From contig NZ_CP084561.1 of assembly GCF_021789315.1 (NCBI RefSeq), forward strand, positions 620,001 to 684,000: DNA of 64,000 bases, in the 5' to 3' direction. The DNA comes from Arthrobacter sp. FW305-BF8. GTDB lineage: Bacteria > Actinomycetota > Actinomycetes > Actinomycetales > Micrococcaceae. Below, one piece after another: positions 57,600-64,000 of this stretch. Made by a program: the position numbers and the translations under genes. Under the pieces are notes generated by a model. That model was not told the DNA's origin and did no database searches. It saw nothing but the letters and a program-made list of their open reading frames with translations. Positions within the stretch are counted from its first letter, which is position 1, and every line of letters starts with the position of its first letter.

Positions 57600-58807
57600 T
57601 AGACAGTCACCAGCCCGGTGGTTGAGCCCGCCGAAGCCACCGGCGTCTGGGACAGGTCCAGCTCGGCGCCATGCTTGCGGGCCAGGTCGGCCTCAAGTTC
57701 CCGGACGATGGGCAGGATGTCCTGGCCGAAGGCGGCGACCTCCTCCTGGAAGTGCAGGTAGCAGGTCAGGAATAGGTTCACGCCGATCTTCTTGTACTCG
57801 ACGATGCGCTCGGCGATCTGCTCGGGGGTGCCGATCAGCTGCGTTTTGAAGCCGTCGTTGTACTGGATCAGGTCCTCGAACTTGGAGTCAGCCCACATGC
57901 CCTTGCCGTCCTTGGTGGACGCGCCGGCTTCCTGCACAGCGTCCCGGAAGCCCTGGACGGCCGGCTTGTGCGCCTTCTCCACGATCTCGCGGAGGGTGTC
58001 GCGGGCTTCCTTCTCGGAGTCACGCGCAATGACGAAGCCGTTGAGGCCAAACCTTGGGGCGGCCAGTTGCCCTTCCGTGCCGCGCTTGGTCTCGCCCGAA
58101 GCAGCGACGACGCCGGCGATGTTTTCCTTGAAGCCTTCAAGGTCCTTGCCGTTGGAGAAGTACCAGTCGGCGACGCGGCCTGCGGTGGCCTGGGCCGCCG
58201 TGGAGTTTCCGCCGAAGAAGATCTCCGGGTGGGCGCGGCCCGGAACGTCCACGGGGGCAGGGTTCAGGGTGAAGTCCGTGATGTTGTAGTACTTGCCGGC
58301 CTGGCTGTACTCCTTCTCGGTCCACAGCCCGCGCAGCACCCTGATGAATTCCTCGGTGCGGACGTAGCGTTCGTCATGCTCCAGCCATTCGAGGCCAAAG
58401 TTGGTGAACTCGTTCTTCAGCCAGCCGGAAACGATGTTGACGGCCGCTCGGCCGTTCGAAATGTGGTCGGCGGTGATGATGTACTTGGCCAGCACGCCGG
58501 GGTGCCACATACCCGGGTGGACGGCGGCGATCACCTTGAGGCGTTCGGTGGCGGCGAGCAGGGCGAGGCTGAAGGACGTCGCCTCGTGCTGCTTGTCCGC
58601 CCCGTAGGATGCGGCGTAGCGGGTCTGGGTCAGGGCGTATTCGAAACCGGATTCCTCCGCGATGCGGGCCAGCTTCTTGTTGTAGTCGAAGTCCCAGCTG
58701 GTGCGCTGCTCAATGGTGGAGACCACCAGGCCGCCGGAGACGTTCGGCACCCAGTAAGCGAACTTCAGCGGTTCGGAAAGACGGGCTACGTTGCTGATGT
58801 CATTCAT
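57599..58807 (-). CDS. sfnG: FMN-dependent dimethylsulfone monooxygenase-like (LLM class)
   Basis: This 402-residue bacterial-luciferase-like monooxygenase follows the SfnG/alkanesulfonate monooxygenase pattern: PLKFAYWVPNVSGGLVVSTI, then YALTQTRYAASYGADKQHEATSF near residue 60, VHPGMWHPGVLAKYIITADHIS near 97, NIVSGWLKNEFTNFG near 127 and the Ser/Gly stretch EIFFGGNSTAAQA. It would oxidise dimethylsulfone (or a related sulfonate) with reduced flavin, giving methanesulfinate as a sulfur source. It lies 11 bp after acs and directly before metY. The exact substrate is a family-based inference. Confidence 0.88.
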   Translation of the reverse strand: MNDISNVARLSEPLKFAYWVPNVSGGLVVSTIEQRTSWDFDYNKKLARIAEESGFEYALTQTRYAASYGADKQHEATSFSLALLAATERLKVIAAVHPGMWHPGVLAKYIITADHISNGRAAVNIVSGWLKNEFTNFGLEWLEHDERYVRTEEFIRVLRGLWTEKEYSQAGKYYNITDFTLNPAPVDVPGRAHPEIFFGGNSTAAQATAGRVADWYFSNGKDLEGFKENIAGVVAASGETKRGTEGQLAAPRFGLNGFVIARDSEKEARDTLREIVEKAHKPAVQGFRDAVQEAGASTKDGKGMWADSKFEDLIQYNDGFKTQLIGTPEQIAERIVEYKKIGVNLFLTCYLHFQEEVAAFGQDILPIVRELEADLARKHGAELDLSQTPVASAGSTTGLVTV

Positions 58808-58818
58808 GAATTGTTCCT

Positions 58819-61020
58819 TTACTTCTGCCCGGAGTTGGGGTTTCCGGGGACGGCGGCAGCGCGGCTGTGTAGCGCTTTCTGGATACCGGCAATGGCCGGT
58901 TCGTTCTGGAGTGAGGTGGTGTCGCCCAGCGCGGTTCCCTCGAAAAGCTGGGTCAGCAGACGGCGCATGATTTTGCCGCTGCGGGTCTTGGGTACGTCGG
59001 GGACAACGACGATGTCGCGTGGCTTGGCGATCGGGCCGATCTCCTTGGCAACGTGGTTGCGGAGGGTTTCGCTGGTTGAGCTCGCCGAAACCCCGTTCTT
59101 CAAGACAACAAACGCGACGACGGCGTGCCCCGTCTTGGGATCGGCCACCGGACAGACACCCGCTTCCACCACATCCGGGTGGGTGACGAGGGCGGACTCA
59201 ATCTCGATCGTGGAGAGCAGGTGGCCTGAGACGTTGAGCGTATCGTCCACCCGCCCCAGGATCCAGATGTCGCCGTCGTCGTCGTACTTGGCGCCGTCGC
59301 CCGCAAGGAACCAGCCCTGCTCCGCATACTGGCTCCAGTAGGAGTCGAAGTAGCGGCGCGGGTTGCCCCAGACTGTCCGGGCGATTGCCGGGCCGGGCTG
59401 GTCCACGACGATGAAGCCCTGTACCCCCGGTGCGGTGCGGTTCCCGGCCTCGTCCACCACCCGGGTGCTGACGCCGGGCAGCGGCCGGGCGGCGCAGCCG
59501 GGCTTGAACTCGGTGTCCGTCGGCGCGGGGGACATGATGGTGGCGCCGGTTTCGGACTGCCACCAGGTGTCCACCACGGGGGCGGACCCCGCACCCAGGT
59601 TGTCGCGGAGCCAGCGCCACGCCTCCGGGTTCACGGCCTCTCCCACGGTGCCCAGCAAACGGATGGAGGAGAAGTCGTAGCTGTCCGGGACGCCGTCCGG
59701 GAACCAGCCCATGAGTGAGCGGACCAGGGTGGGGGCCGTGTAGTACTGCGTGACGCCGTAGCGTTCGATGATCTCGAAGTGCCGGCCCGGGTGCGGGGTG
59801 TTGGGCGTGCCCTCGAAGATCACCTGCGTGACGCCGTTGGAGAGCGGACCGTAGATCTCGTAGGTGTGCGCGGTGACCCAGGCGAGGTCGGCGGTGCACC
59901 AGTGCACATCCTGGTCCCGGAGCGCGGGATCCGGGTTGCTGAACAGGTGCTCGAAGCTCCAGGAGGCCTGGGTCAGGTAGCCACCGGATGTGTGAACCAA
60001 TCCCTTGGGCTTACCCGTGGTGCCGGAGGTGTACATGATGAACAGGGGAGTCTCGGCGTCGAACGCCTCCGGTTCGTGCACGTCGGAGGCGGGTTCGACG
60101 ACGTCGTGCCACCAGACGTCGCGGCCTGCGGTCATGGGGACGGTTGCGAGATCTTCGGGGGCGGTGGTGCGGTTGATGACCAGGATGCGCTCGATCGCGT
60201 TGTCTCCCGCGACGGCGGCGTCTGCGTTGTCCTTGACGGGCACCGCGACGCCGCGACGGAACTGGCCGTCGGTGGTCACCAGCAGCTTGGCTCCGGTGTC
60301 CTCGACGCGGAACCGGAGTGCCTCGGCGGAAAATCCGCCGAACACCAGGGAGTGGATGGCGCCGATCCGGGCCACGGCGAGGGTGATGATGACCGTTTCC
60401 GGAATCACGGGCAGGTAGATGACCACGCGGTCGCCCTTGGTGATGCCGAGGGAGAGCAGCGCGTTGGCTGCCTTGGACACTTCACGCTGCAGTTCGGCGT
60501 AGGTGATGGCGCGGCGGTCGCCCGGTTCGCCCTCGAAGAACAGCGCCATCTTGTCCCCGCGGCCGGCGGCGACGTGGCGGTCCACACAGTTGTACGCGAC
60601 GTTCAGCCTGCCGCCGTCGAACCACTTGATCTCTGGTCCACGGCCGGCTTCGACGTCGGCGGGCCGCCAGCTGTGCGCTGTGTGCCAAGGCTTCCGGGCG
60701 CCAGGGTCCTGGGTGCCAGGTTCCTGCCCGCCGGGGCCCTCGGCCCAGTCCAGCCGGAGGGCTTGTTCCTCCCAGAAGGCAACATTGCCGGGGTTGACAA
60801 TGGAAGTGGTGCCGCTGTGACGCGCCGGCCCGTCGGTGGGGACGCCGTGCACTGCGCCGTCCGTTGGCTCAGTCGAGGACCATCCCGAAGAGCCGCTGAA
60901 GGAGCCGGGCGCATCACGCAGCCCTGCTTCGTTCGCCGTCGCGTCCGAAGTGGTTTGTGGGGTTGCCTCGGACGGAATCCGGGCAAGGGTGGGCAGGGCA
61001 GAAGAATTATGTGGGGTCAT
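58819..61020 (-). CDS. acs: Acetyl-CoA synthetase-like AMP-forming ligase
   Basis: This encodes 733 residues from the ATG at 61020, long because of an N-terminal extension of about 80 residues (SSALPTLARIPSEATP and on). The Acs core follows: WFDGGRLNVAYNCVDRHVAAG, then FIMYTSGTTGKPKGLVHTSGGY near residue 345, WWQSETGATIMSP near 490, YLAGDGAKYDDDGDIWILGR-like hinge, and catalytic Lys in KTRSGKIMRRLL near 705. It turns acetate into acetyl-CoA. The SAM riboswitch immediately upstream and the following sfnG-metY genes are unusual for acs. A start within the riboswitch (61104) was rejected. Confidence 0.9.
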   Translation of the reverse strand: MTPHNSSALPTLARIPSEATPQTTSDATANEAGLRDAPGSFSGSSGWSSTEPTDGAVHGVPTDGPARHSGTTSIVNPGNVAFWEEQALRLDWAEGPGGQEPGTQDPGARKPWHTAHSWRPADVEAGRGPEIKWFDGGRLNVAYNCVDRHVAAGRGDKMALFFEGEPGDRRAITYAELQREVSKAANALLSLGITKGDRVVIYLPVIPETVIITLAVARIGAIHSLVFGGFSAEALRFRVEDTGAKLLVTTDGQFRRGVAVPVKDNADAAVAGDNAIERILVINRTTAPEDLATVPMTAGRDVWWHDVVEPASDVHEPEAFDAETPLFIMYTSGTTGKPKGLVHTSGGYLTQASWSFEHLFSNPDPALRDQDVHWCTADLAWVTAHTYEIYGPLSNGVTQVIFEGTPNTPHPGRHFEIIERYGVTQYYTAPTLVRSLMGWFPDGVPDSYDFSSIRLLGTVGEAVNPEAWRWLRDNLGAGSAPVVDTWWQSETGATIMSPAPTDTEFKPGCAARPLPGVSTRVVDEAGNRTAPGVQGFIVVDQPGPAIARTVWGNPRRYFDSYWSQYAEQGWFLAGDGAKYDDDGDIWILGRVDDTLNVSGHLLSTIEIESALVTHPDVVEAGVCPVADPKTGHAVVAFVVLKNGVSASSTSETLRNHVAKEIGPIAKPRDIVVVPDVPKTRSGKIMRRLLTQLFEGTALGDTTSLQNEPAIAGIQKALHSRAAAVPGNPNSGQK

Positions 61021-61029
61021 TGCAGCACT

Positions 61030-61160
61030 CCATCGGTCCTGGCAGTAGCACCCCTGGTCCTTCGCCGGAACGGAAGAACAGTGACGTGGGAATGGTCGTC
61101 TCACGTCACCGGGGTTGCTGCGGCTTCATCGATCCAGGTCTCTCGGCCGCTCGGGATGGT
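61030..61160 (-). ncRNA. SAM riboswitch (SAM-I/SAM-IV clan)
   Basis: Read on the reverse strand, P1 is CCATC (61159-61155) with GATGG (61034-61030). P2 opens with GAGCGGCC and GAGAGACC, and closes with GATGAAGCCGC. The conserved CAGCAACC core follows, then a perfect P3 GTGACGTG/CACGTCAC, and the second core strand GGGTGCTA. CCTGG in the P2 loop can form a pseudoknot with CCAGG downstream. The 3' strand of P1 runs straight into the GGAG ribosome-binding site of acs, so translational control is likely; no terminator hairpin is visible. The exact class (I or IV) was not settled. Confidence 0.82.
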
Positions 61161-61305
61161 CACTACCTACTAGAGCCGAGTTGCAGGATTTCTCAAAATT
61201 GGTGTCTTTGAAGCTGTAATATTCGTTCATCACAGCCGCGGCCGTGGCCCGTCATCCACATATTCGGAAAAGGCCGCCAAATTGCCGCAGGAGTAGAGTT
61301 GAGGC

Positions 61306-61731
61306 ATGGCTCACGAAAACGATCCGGCGGTTGTCGACCGACTCATGCGAACGAAGGGTACCTGGGCCATCGTTGGCCTGACCCGGAATGAGTGGCGCTC
61401 GGCGTACGACGTCTCGCTGTTTGTCCGTGACCGCATGAGCATGGAGATTATCCCGGTTAACCTGCCGGGCGACGACGTGCACGGGGAGAAGGGCTACAGT
61501 TCCCTCTCCGAGATTCCGGCGGAAAAGCACCCGATCGACGTCGTGGACTGTTTCGTCAATTCACAGAAGGTGGGCCCCGTCATCGACGAGGCCATCGCCG
61601 TCGGCGCCAAGGCAGTGTGGCTGCAGCTCGGCGTGTTCGACGACGCCGCCGTGGAGCGCGCGAAGGCCGCCGGGCTGGACGTCGTCGTGAATTCATGCCC
61701 TGCCCGCGAAGGGTGGCGCGTGGGCATCTAG
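61306..61731 (+). CDS. CoA-binding domain protein, copy 2
   Basis: This 141-residue CoA-binding Rossmann protein begins RTKGTWAIVGLTRNEWRSAYDVSLFV, then IIPVNLPGDDVHGEKGYSSLSEI, VDCFVNSQKVGPVIDEAIAVGAKAVWLQLG and VVVNSCPAREG. It is a paralogue of the protein at 55756, sharing the AVGAKAVWLQLG segment. It is divergent from the acs operon; the roughly 140-bp gap holds both promoters and the riboswitch 5' end. The role is unknown. Confidence 0.9.
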   Translation: MAHENDPAVVDRLMRTKGTWAIVGLTRNEWRSAYDVSLFVRDRMSMEIIPVNLPGDDVHGEKGYSSLSEIPAEKHPIDVVDCFVNSQKVGPVIDEAIAVGAKAVWLQLGVFDDAAVERAKAAGLDVVVNSCPAREGWRVGI

Positions 61732-61750
61732 CCTGTGCGGAGGCTCCGGG

Positions 61751-62776
61751 TCAGGACCTCATCAGCCCGGGGTAGTGACGCTCGGTCACATCCGGGTGGG
61801 CACGCATCCGGCCCTTGAGCATGTTCAGGCCGAACGAGGCGAGCATCGGGTTGGCGGGGTCGTCTGAGATGCCGCGCGCCTGGGCCTTGAGTTCCGCCGG
61901 GAGGGGCACCGGATCGATCACCGCGTCAAGGCGGGGCGACCAGAAAAACGGGACCGAGTAACGGTCCACACCGGGCGGCGGAGCTTTGACCCGGTGAATG
62001 GTGGCGGCCAAATACCCCTCGGTGGCCACTTCGAGCATTTCGCCCAGGTTCACCACCAGCGCTTCGGGGATTGGTTTCACCGGTGCCCATGTGCTGGCGC
62101 CCGGAGGCAGTACTTCGAGGCCGCCCACGTCATCCTGGAGTAGGAGGGTCACAAATCCGTAGTCCGCATGGGAGCCCACGCCCTGGTCTCCGGCCGCTTC
62201 CACTACGCCGCCGACGTAGTGGACCAGCTTGCCCATCCAGGCGGGGGTATCCCCGAACGGCTCGTCGAAATAGTTCTCCGGCTGCTTGAGGGACACGGCG
62301 ATGGCCCGCATGAGCTCCGCCCCCACCTTGGACATGAGCTCGGCCCAGGCCATCGCCGCCTGCTTCAGTTCCGGCATGGACTCTGGCCACAGGTTGTGGC
62401 CCTGCAGGAGCCAGTACGGCTGCTCGGGCGGATAGTCCTCCACGGGCTCCCGGTCTGGTGAGTAGTCGATCTGCTCGCGTGCATCCGCCCTTCCCTGCGT
62501 GACCTCCGTGCCCATCCTGGTGTAGCCACGGAAATGCCGGGACAGCCGGTTGTCCAGCTTCATGCGTTCCTCGAGGGGCAGGTCGAAAAAGCCCCTGATC
62601 GTCGCCAGCAGCTCCTTGGCTTGGCCGGGTGCACCGCCGTAGCCGATGACCTGGAAGAAACCGACGCGGTGCGTGGCATTGCGGAGCTCCTCGATGAACT
62701 CCGGATTGAATGTACCGTCGCCCCGGCGGGAGGAGCCGAGATCCAGTACAGGTATGGTCTCCCGGGCAGCTGCCAT
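61751..62776 (-). CDS. Isopenicillin N synthase-like 2-oxoglutarate/Fe(II) dioxygenase
   Basis: This 341-residue oxygenase has a DIOX_N region at the start (IPVLDLGSSRRGDGT, then VGFFQVIGYG). The jelly-roll iron ligands are His and Asp in VGSHADYGFVTLLLQDD near residue 200 and His in AATIHRVKAPP near 263, followed by Arg in VDRYSVPFFWSP, the 2-oxoglutarate-binding Arg. The length and order match the isopenicillin-N-synthase family of non-heme iron oxygenases. The substrate is unknown and no beta-lactam genes are nearby. It is convergent with the CoA-binding gene. Confidence 0.9.
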   Translation of the reverse strand: MAAARETIPVLDLGSSRRGDGTFNPEFIEELRNATHRVGFFQVIGYGGAPGQAKELLATIRGFFDLPLEERMKLDNRLSRHFRGYTRMGTEVTQGRADAREQIDYSPDREPVEDYPPEQPYWLLQGHNLWPESMPELKQAAMAWAELMSKVGAELMRAIAVSLKQPENYFDEPFGDTPAWMGKLVHYVGGVVEAAGDQGVGSHADYGFVTLLLQDDVGGLEVLPPGASTWAPVKPIPEALVVNLGEMLEVATEGYLAATIHRVKAPPPGVDRYSVPFFWSPRLDAVIDPVPLPAELKAQARGISDDPANPMLASFGLNMLKGRMRAHPDVTERHYPGLMRS

Positions 62777-62821
62777 ATTCGCAGACTAGCACCGCCCGGA
62801 AAGGGTTTGTAGGCTCGCAGC

Positions 62822-63226
62822 ATGGATCAAGCCGCGCTGAGAAAGATCTGCCTGTCGTTTCCGGGCGCCTTCGAGGACTTCCCGTTCGGGCCCGAAACGT
62901 CGGTATTCAAGGTCAGGTCGGCCGTGTCCGGCGGGGCGCGCCAGGAGGCCAAGATGTTCGCCGCGTCCACCATGGATCCTGATGACTGGTCGGTCAGCCT
63001 CAAGTGCGAGCCTGCCCTGGCAGAACAGCTCCGGGCCGTTCATCCCGAGATCACCGGGGCGTGGCACATGAACAAGACGCACTGGAATGGCGTCCGGCTG
63101 GACGGTGGACTGCCGGACGACATGGTCCGGGACATGGTGGAGGACTCCTACGATCTTGTGGTCGCGTCCTTGAGCCGGAAGCAGCGGGAACAGTTGGGCT
63201 GGGCCGGCCAGGTGCGCGATGGCTGA
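62822..63226 (+). CDS. MmcQ/YjbR family protein
   Basis: This 134-residue protein of the CyaY-like YjbR fold runs RKICLSFPGAFEDFPFGPETSVFKV near residue 6, then AKMFAASTMDPDDWSVSLKCEPALAEQL, HPEITGAWHMNKTHWNGVRLDGGLPD near 80 and MVEDSYDLVVASL. The family is thought to bind DNA or act as a small chaperone; evidence is thin. The stop overlaps the next gene by 8 bp. Confidence 0.88.
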   Translation: MDQAALRKICLSFPGAFEDFPFGPETSVFKVRSAVSGGARQEAKMFAASTMDPDDWSVSLKCEPALAEQLRAVHPEITGAWHMNKTHWNGVRLDGGLPDDMVRDMVEDSYDLVVASLSRKQREQLGWAGQVRDG

Positions 63227-63767
63227 AAAGCGGCTGGCACGGGGTGCCCTCAATTACGCCGAGATCGGCGCCACCGAGCGCGGCGGGCACCCGGCAGGCT
63301 ACCGCCGGGTGGCGTCCCGCAACTATCTCGGCGAGGGGACGGACGTCTACCACCGGGTGGCCCGGGGGATACTGGCCTGGGAACTGCAGCGGCGGTCCGG
63401 GCTGCGCGTCCGGACCGAGTCCGACGTCGTCGTTCCCGGCGCGCGCGTGGTGAACGGATTCGGCGTCGGGCCCTTCCGCCTCAATGCCCCCTGCGAGGTG
63501 GTGTGGGTGCACCGTCCCGTGCCGGGCGGCGGACCGCAGTCGGCCGGTTTCGGCTATGGCTCCCTGCCTGGCCACCCGGTGCGCGGCGAGGAGTCGTTTG
63601 AGGCCGAGATTGACGCCCAAGGCAGGGTGTACCTCAGCATCACTGCGTTCAGCCGGCCGTCCAACTGGTTCTACGCTGCCGGCGGCGCGCTGGCCCGCCG
63701 TGCGCAGCGCCTCATGACTTCCCGCTACATTGAAGGTGCACGGCAACTCGCCGCAGGTGAAAGCTGA
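63219..63767 (+). CDS. DUF1990 family protein
   Basis: This 182-residue protein matches DUF1990: LNYAEIGATERGGHPAGYR at the start, then FHRVA-type VYHRVARGILAWELQRRSGL, NGFGVGPFRLNAPCEVVWV near residue 80, FGYGSLPGHPVRGEESFEAE near 110 and FSRPSNWFYAAGGALARRAQRL. No catalytic residue can be named. It overlaps the YjbR gene by 8 bp and is followed 13 bp later by another gene, so a small operon is likely. Confidence 0.87.
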   Translation: MAEKRLARGALNYAEIGATERGGHPAGYRRVASRNYLGEGTDVYHRVARGILAWELQRRSGLRVRTESDVVVPGARVVNGFGVGPFRLNAPCEVVWVHRPVPGGGPQSAGFGYGSLPGHPVRGEESFEAEIDAQGRVYLSITAFSRPSNWFYAAGGALARRAQRLMTSRYIEGARQLAAGES

Positions 63768-63780
63768 TCAGGAGAGGTAC

Positions 63781-64000
63781 ATGCTGGACCAAAAGAGCCT
63801 TGACCTTTTGTGGAACTTCGAGGATCCGAAGCTGTCCGAGCAGCGTTTTCGGGACGCGCTGGCCGACCCGCGGTACGACGCCGACGAACGGGCCGAACTC
63901 TCCACGCAGCTGGGGCGGGCCATCGGGCTCCAGGGTCGCTTCGAAGAGGCCGACGCCCTGCTCGACTCAATTGATGGGGACGAGCCGACGGTTGGTGTCC
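63781..64000 (+). CDS. Hypothetical TPR-like protein, C-terminus off the window
   Basis: An ATG behind AGGAGAGGTAC opens a frame that runs to the window edge (73 codons). The visible part, with MLDQKSLDLLWNFEDPKLS, RFRDALADPRY and TQLGRAIGLQGRFEEADALLDSI, has the helix spacing of tetratricopeptide repeats. The rest is not available. Confidence 0.75.
   Translation, partial: MLDQKSLDLLWNFEDPKLSEQRFRDALADPRYDADERAELSTQLGRAIGLQGRFEEADALLDSIDGDEPTVGV

Noticed and set aside
61021..61104. Earlier start for acs inside the riboswitch
   Set aside because: It would put the aptamer in coding sequence; the ATG at 61020 has its ribosome-binding site at the end of the aptamer P1 stem.

Overview
The window is high-GC (third codon positions mostly G or C) with dense, often overlapping genes, many GTG starts, and gene families typical of Actinobacteria (DUF3151 next to class II aldolase, ANTAR regulators, a SAM-I/IV-clan riboswitch, a DinB protein of the mycothiol-transferase type). 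The overall picture fits a soil Micrococcaceae such as Arthrobacter or Pseudarthrobacter. This is inferred from gene content, not from a marker gene. No rRNA, tRNA, CRISPR array or transposase was seen.

Region 1 (1-13.2 kb) is mainly branched-chain and acyl-CoA catabolism. After a partial unknown gene and exonuclease III come mmsA, 3-hydroxyisobutyryl-CoA hydrolase, mmsB and an enoyl-CoA hydratase, the distal valine pathway. A CPBP-like membrane protein, an ArsR regulator, a DUF1508 protein and a PAS-ANTAR regulator follow. A MarR regulator and acyl-CoA synthetase are divergent from a glutaryl-CoA-dehydrogenase-like flavoprotein across a nested palindrome. Region 2 (13.2-21.9 kb) holds a cold-shock protein and a two-component system divergent from a secreted HbpS/GlcG-like protein and an ankyrin lipoprotein, a layout like the Streptomyces HbpS-SenS-SenR redox sensor. 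It also holds the 3-oxoacid CoA-transferase pair scoAB with an IclR regulator and twin operators, a quinone-oxidoreductase-like enzyme behind a perfect 26-bp palindrome, and nadE.

Region 3 (21.9-42.2 kb) is a large uronate/glucuronide catabolic island. Two paralogous LacI regulators, a peptide-type ABC importer (with a permease-ATPase fusion) bracketed by two TIM-barrel plus Gfo/Idh/MocA pairs, glucuronate isomerase, fructuronate reductase, beta-glucuronidase, a GPH symporter, a ManD-type mannonate dehydratase and gluconokinase are present. Four promoters carry the same palindromic operator (consensus TTGRCAAYCGSTTGNCRW), which suggests one regulon. Together they give glucuronide to glucuronate to fructuronate to mannonate to 2-keto-3-deoxygluconate (KDG); a dedicated KDG kinase and KDPG aldolase are not in the window.

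Region 4 (42.2-53.5 kb) is mostly housekeeping: a flavin monooxygenase, pyrE, a Tat-type hydrolase, a HAD phosphatase, a TrmH methyltransferase, a DUF559-like gene flanked by two copies of a hairpin repeat, fbaA, a DUF3151 gene, a uracil-DNA-glycosylase-like gene, a MetE-C-like gene and purA. Several genes end in strong hairpins sharing a CGACGGCGG stem. The MetE-like gene has a piece of SAM riboswitch 5' sequence fused directly to its start codon.

Region 5 (53.5-64 kb) starts with an envelope-stress-like module: a secreted Pro/Ala-rich protein, an ECF sigma factor and a membrane anti-sigma candidate. The same two-box promoter plus a conserved C-rich-loop hairpin occurs before and after the module, and the downstream copy could make a very short RNA. 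Next is a reverse-strand operon acs-sfnG-metY-CoA-binding protein behind a SAM riboswitch, so acetate released by MetY may be recaptured by Acs. The window ends with a second CoA-binding protein, an isopenicillin-N-synthase-like dioxygenase, a YjbR protein, a DUF1990 protein and a truncated TPR-like gene.
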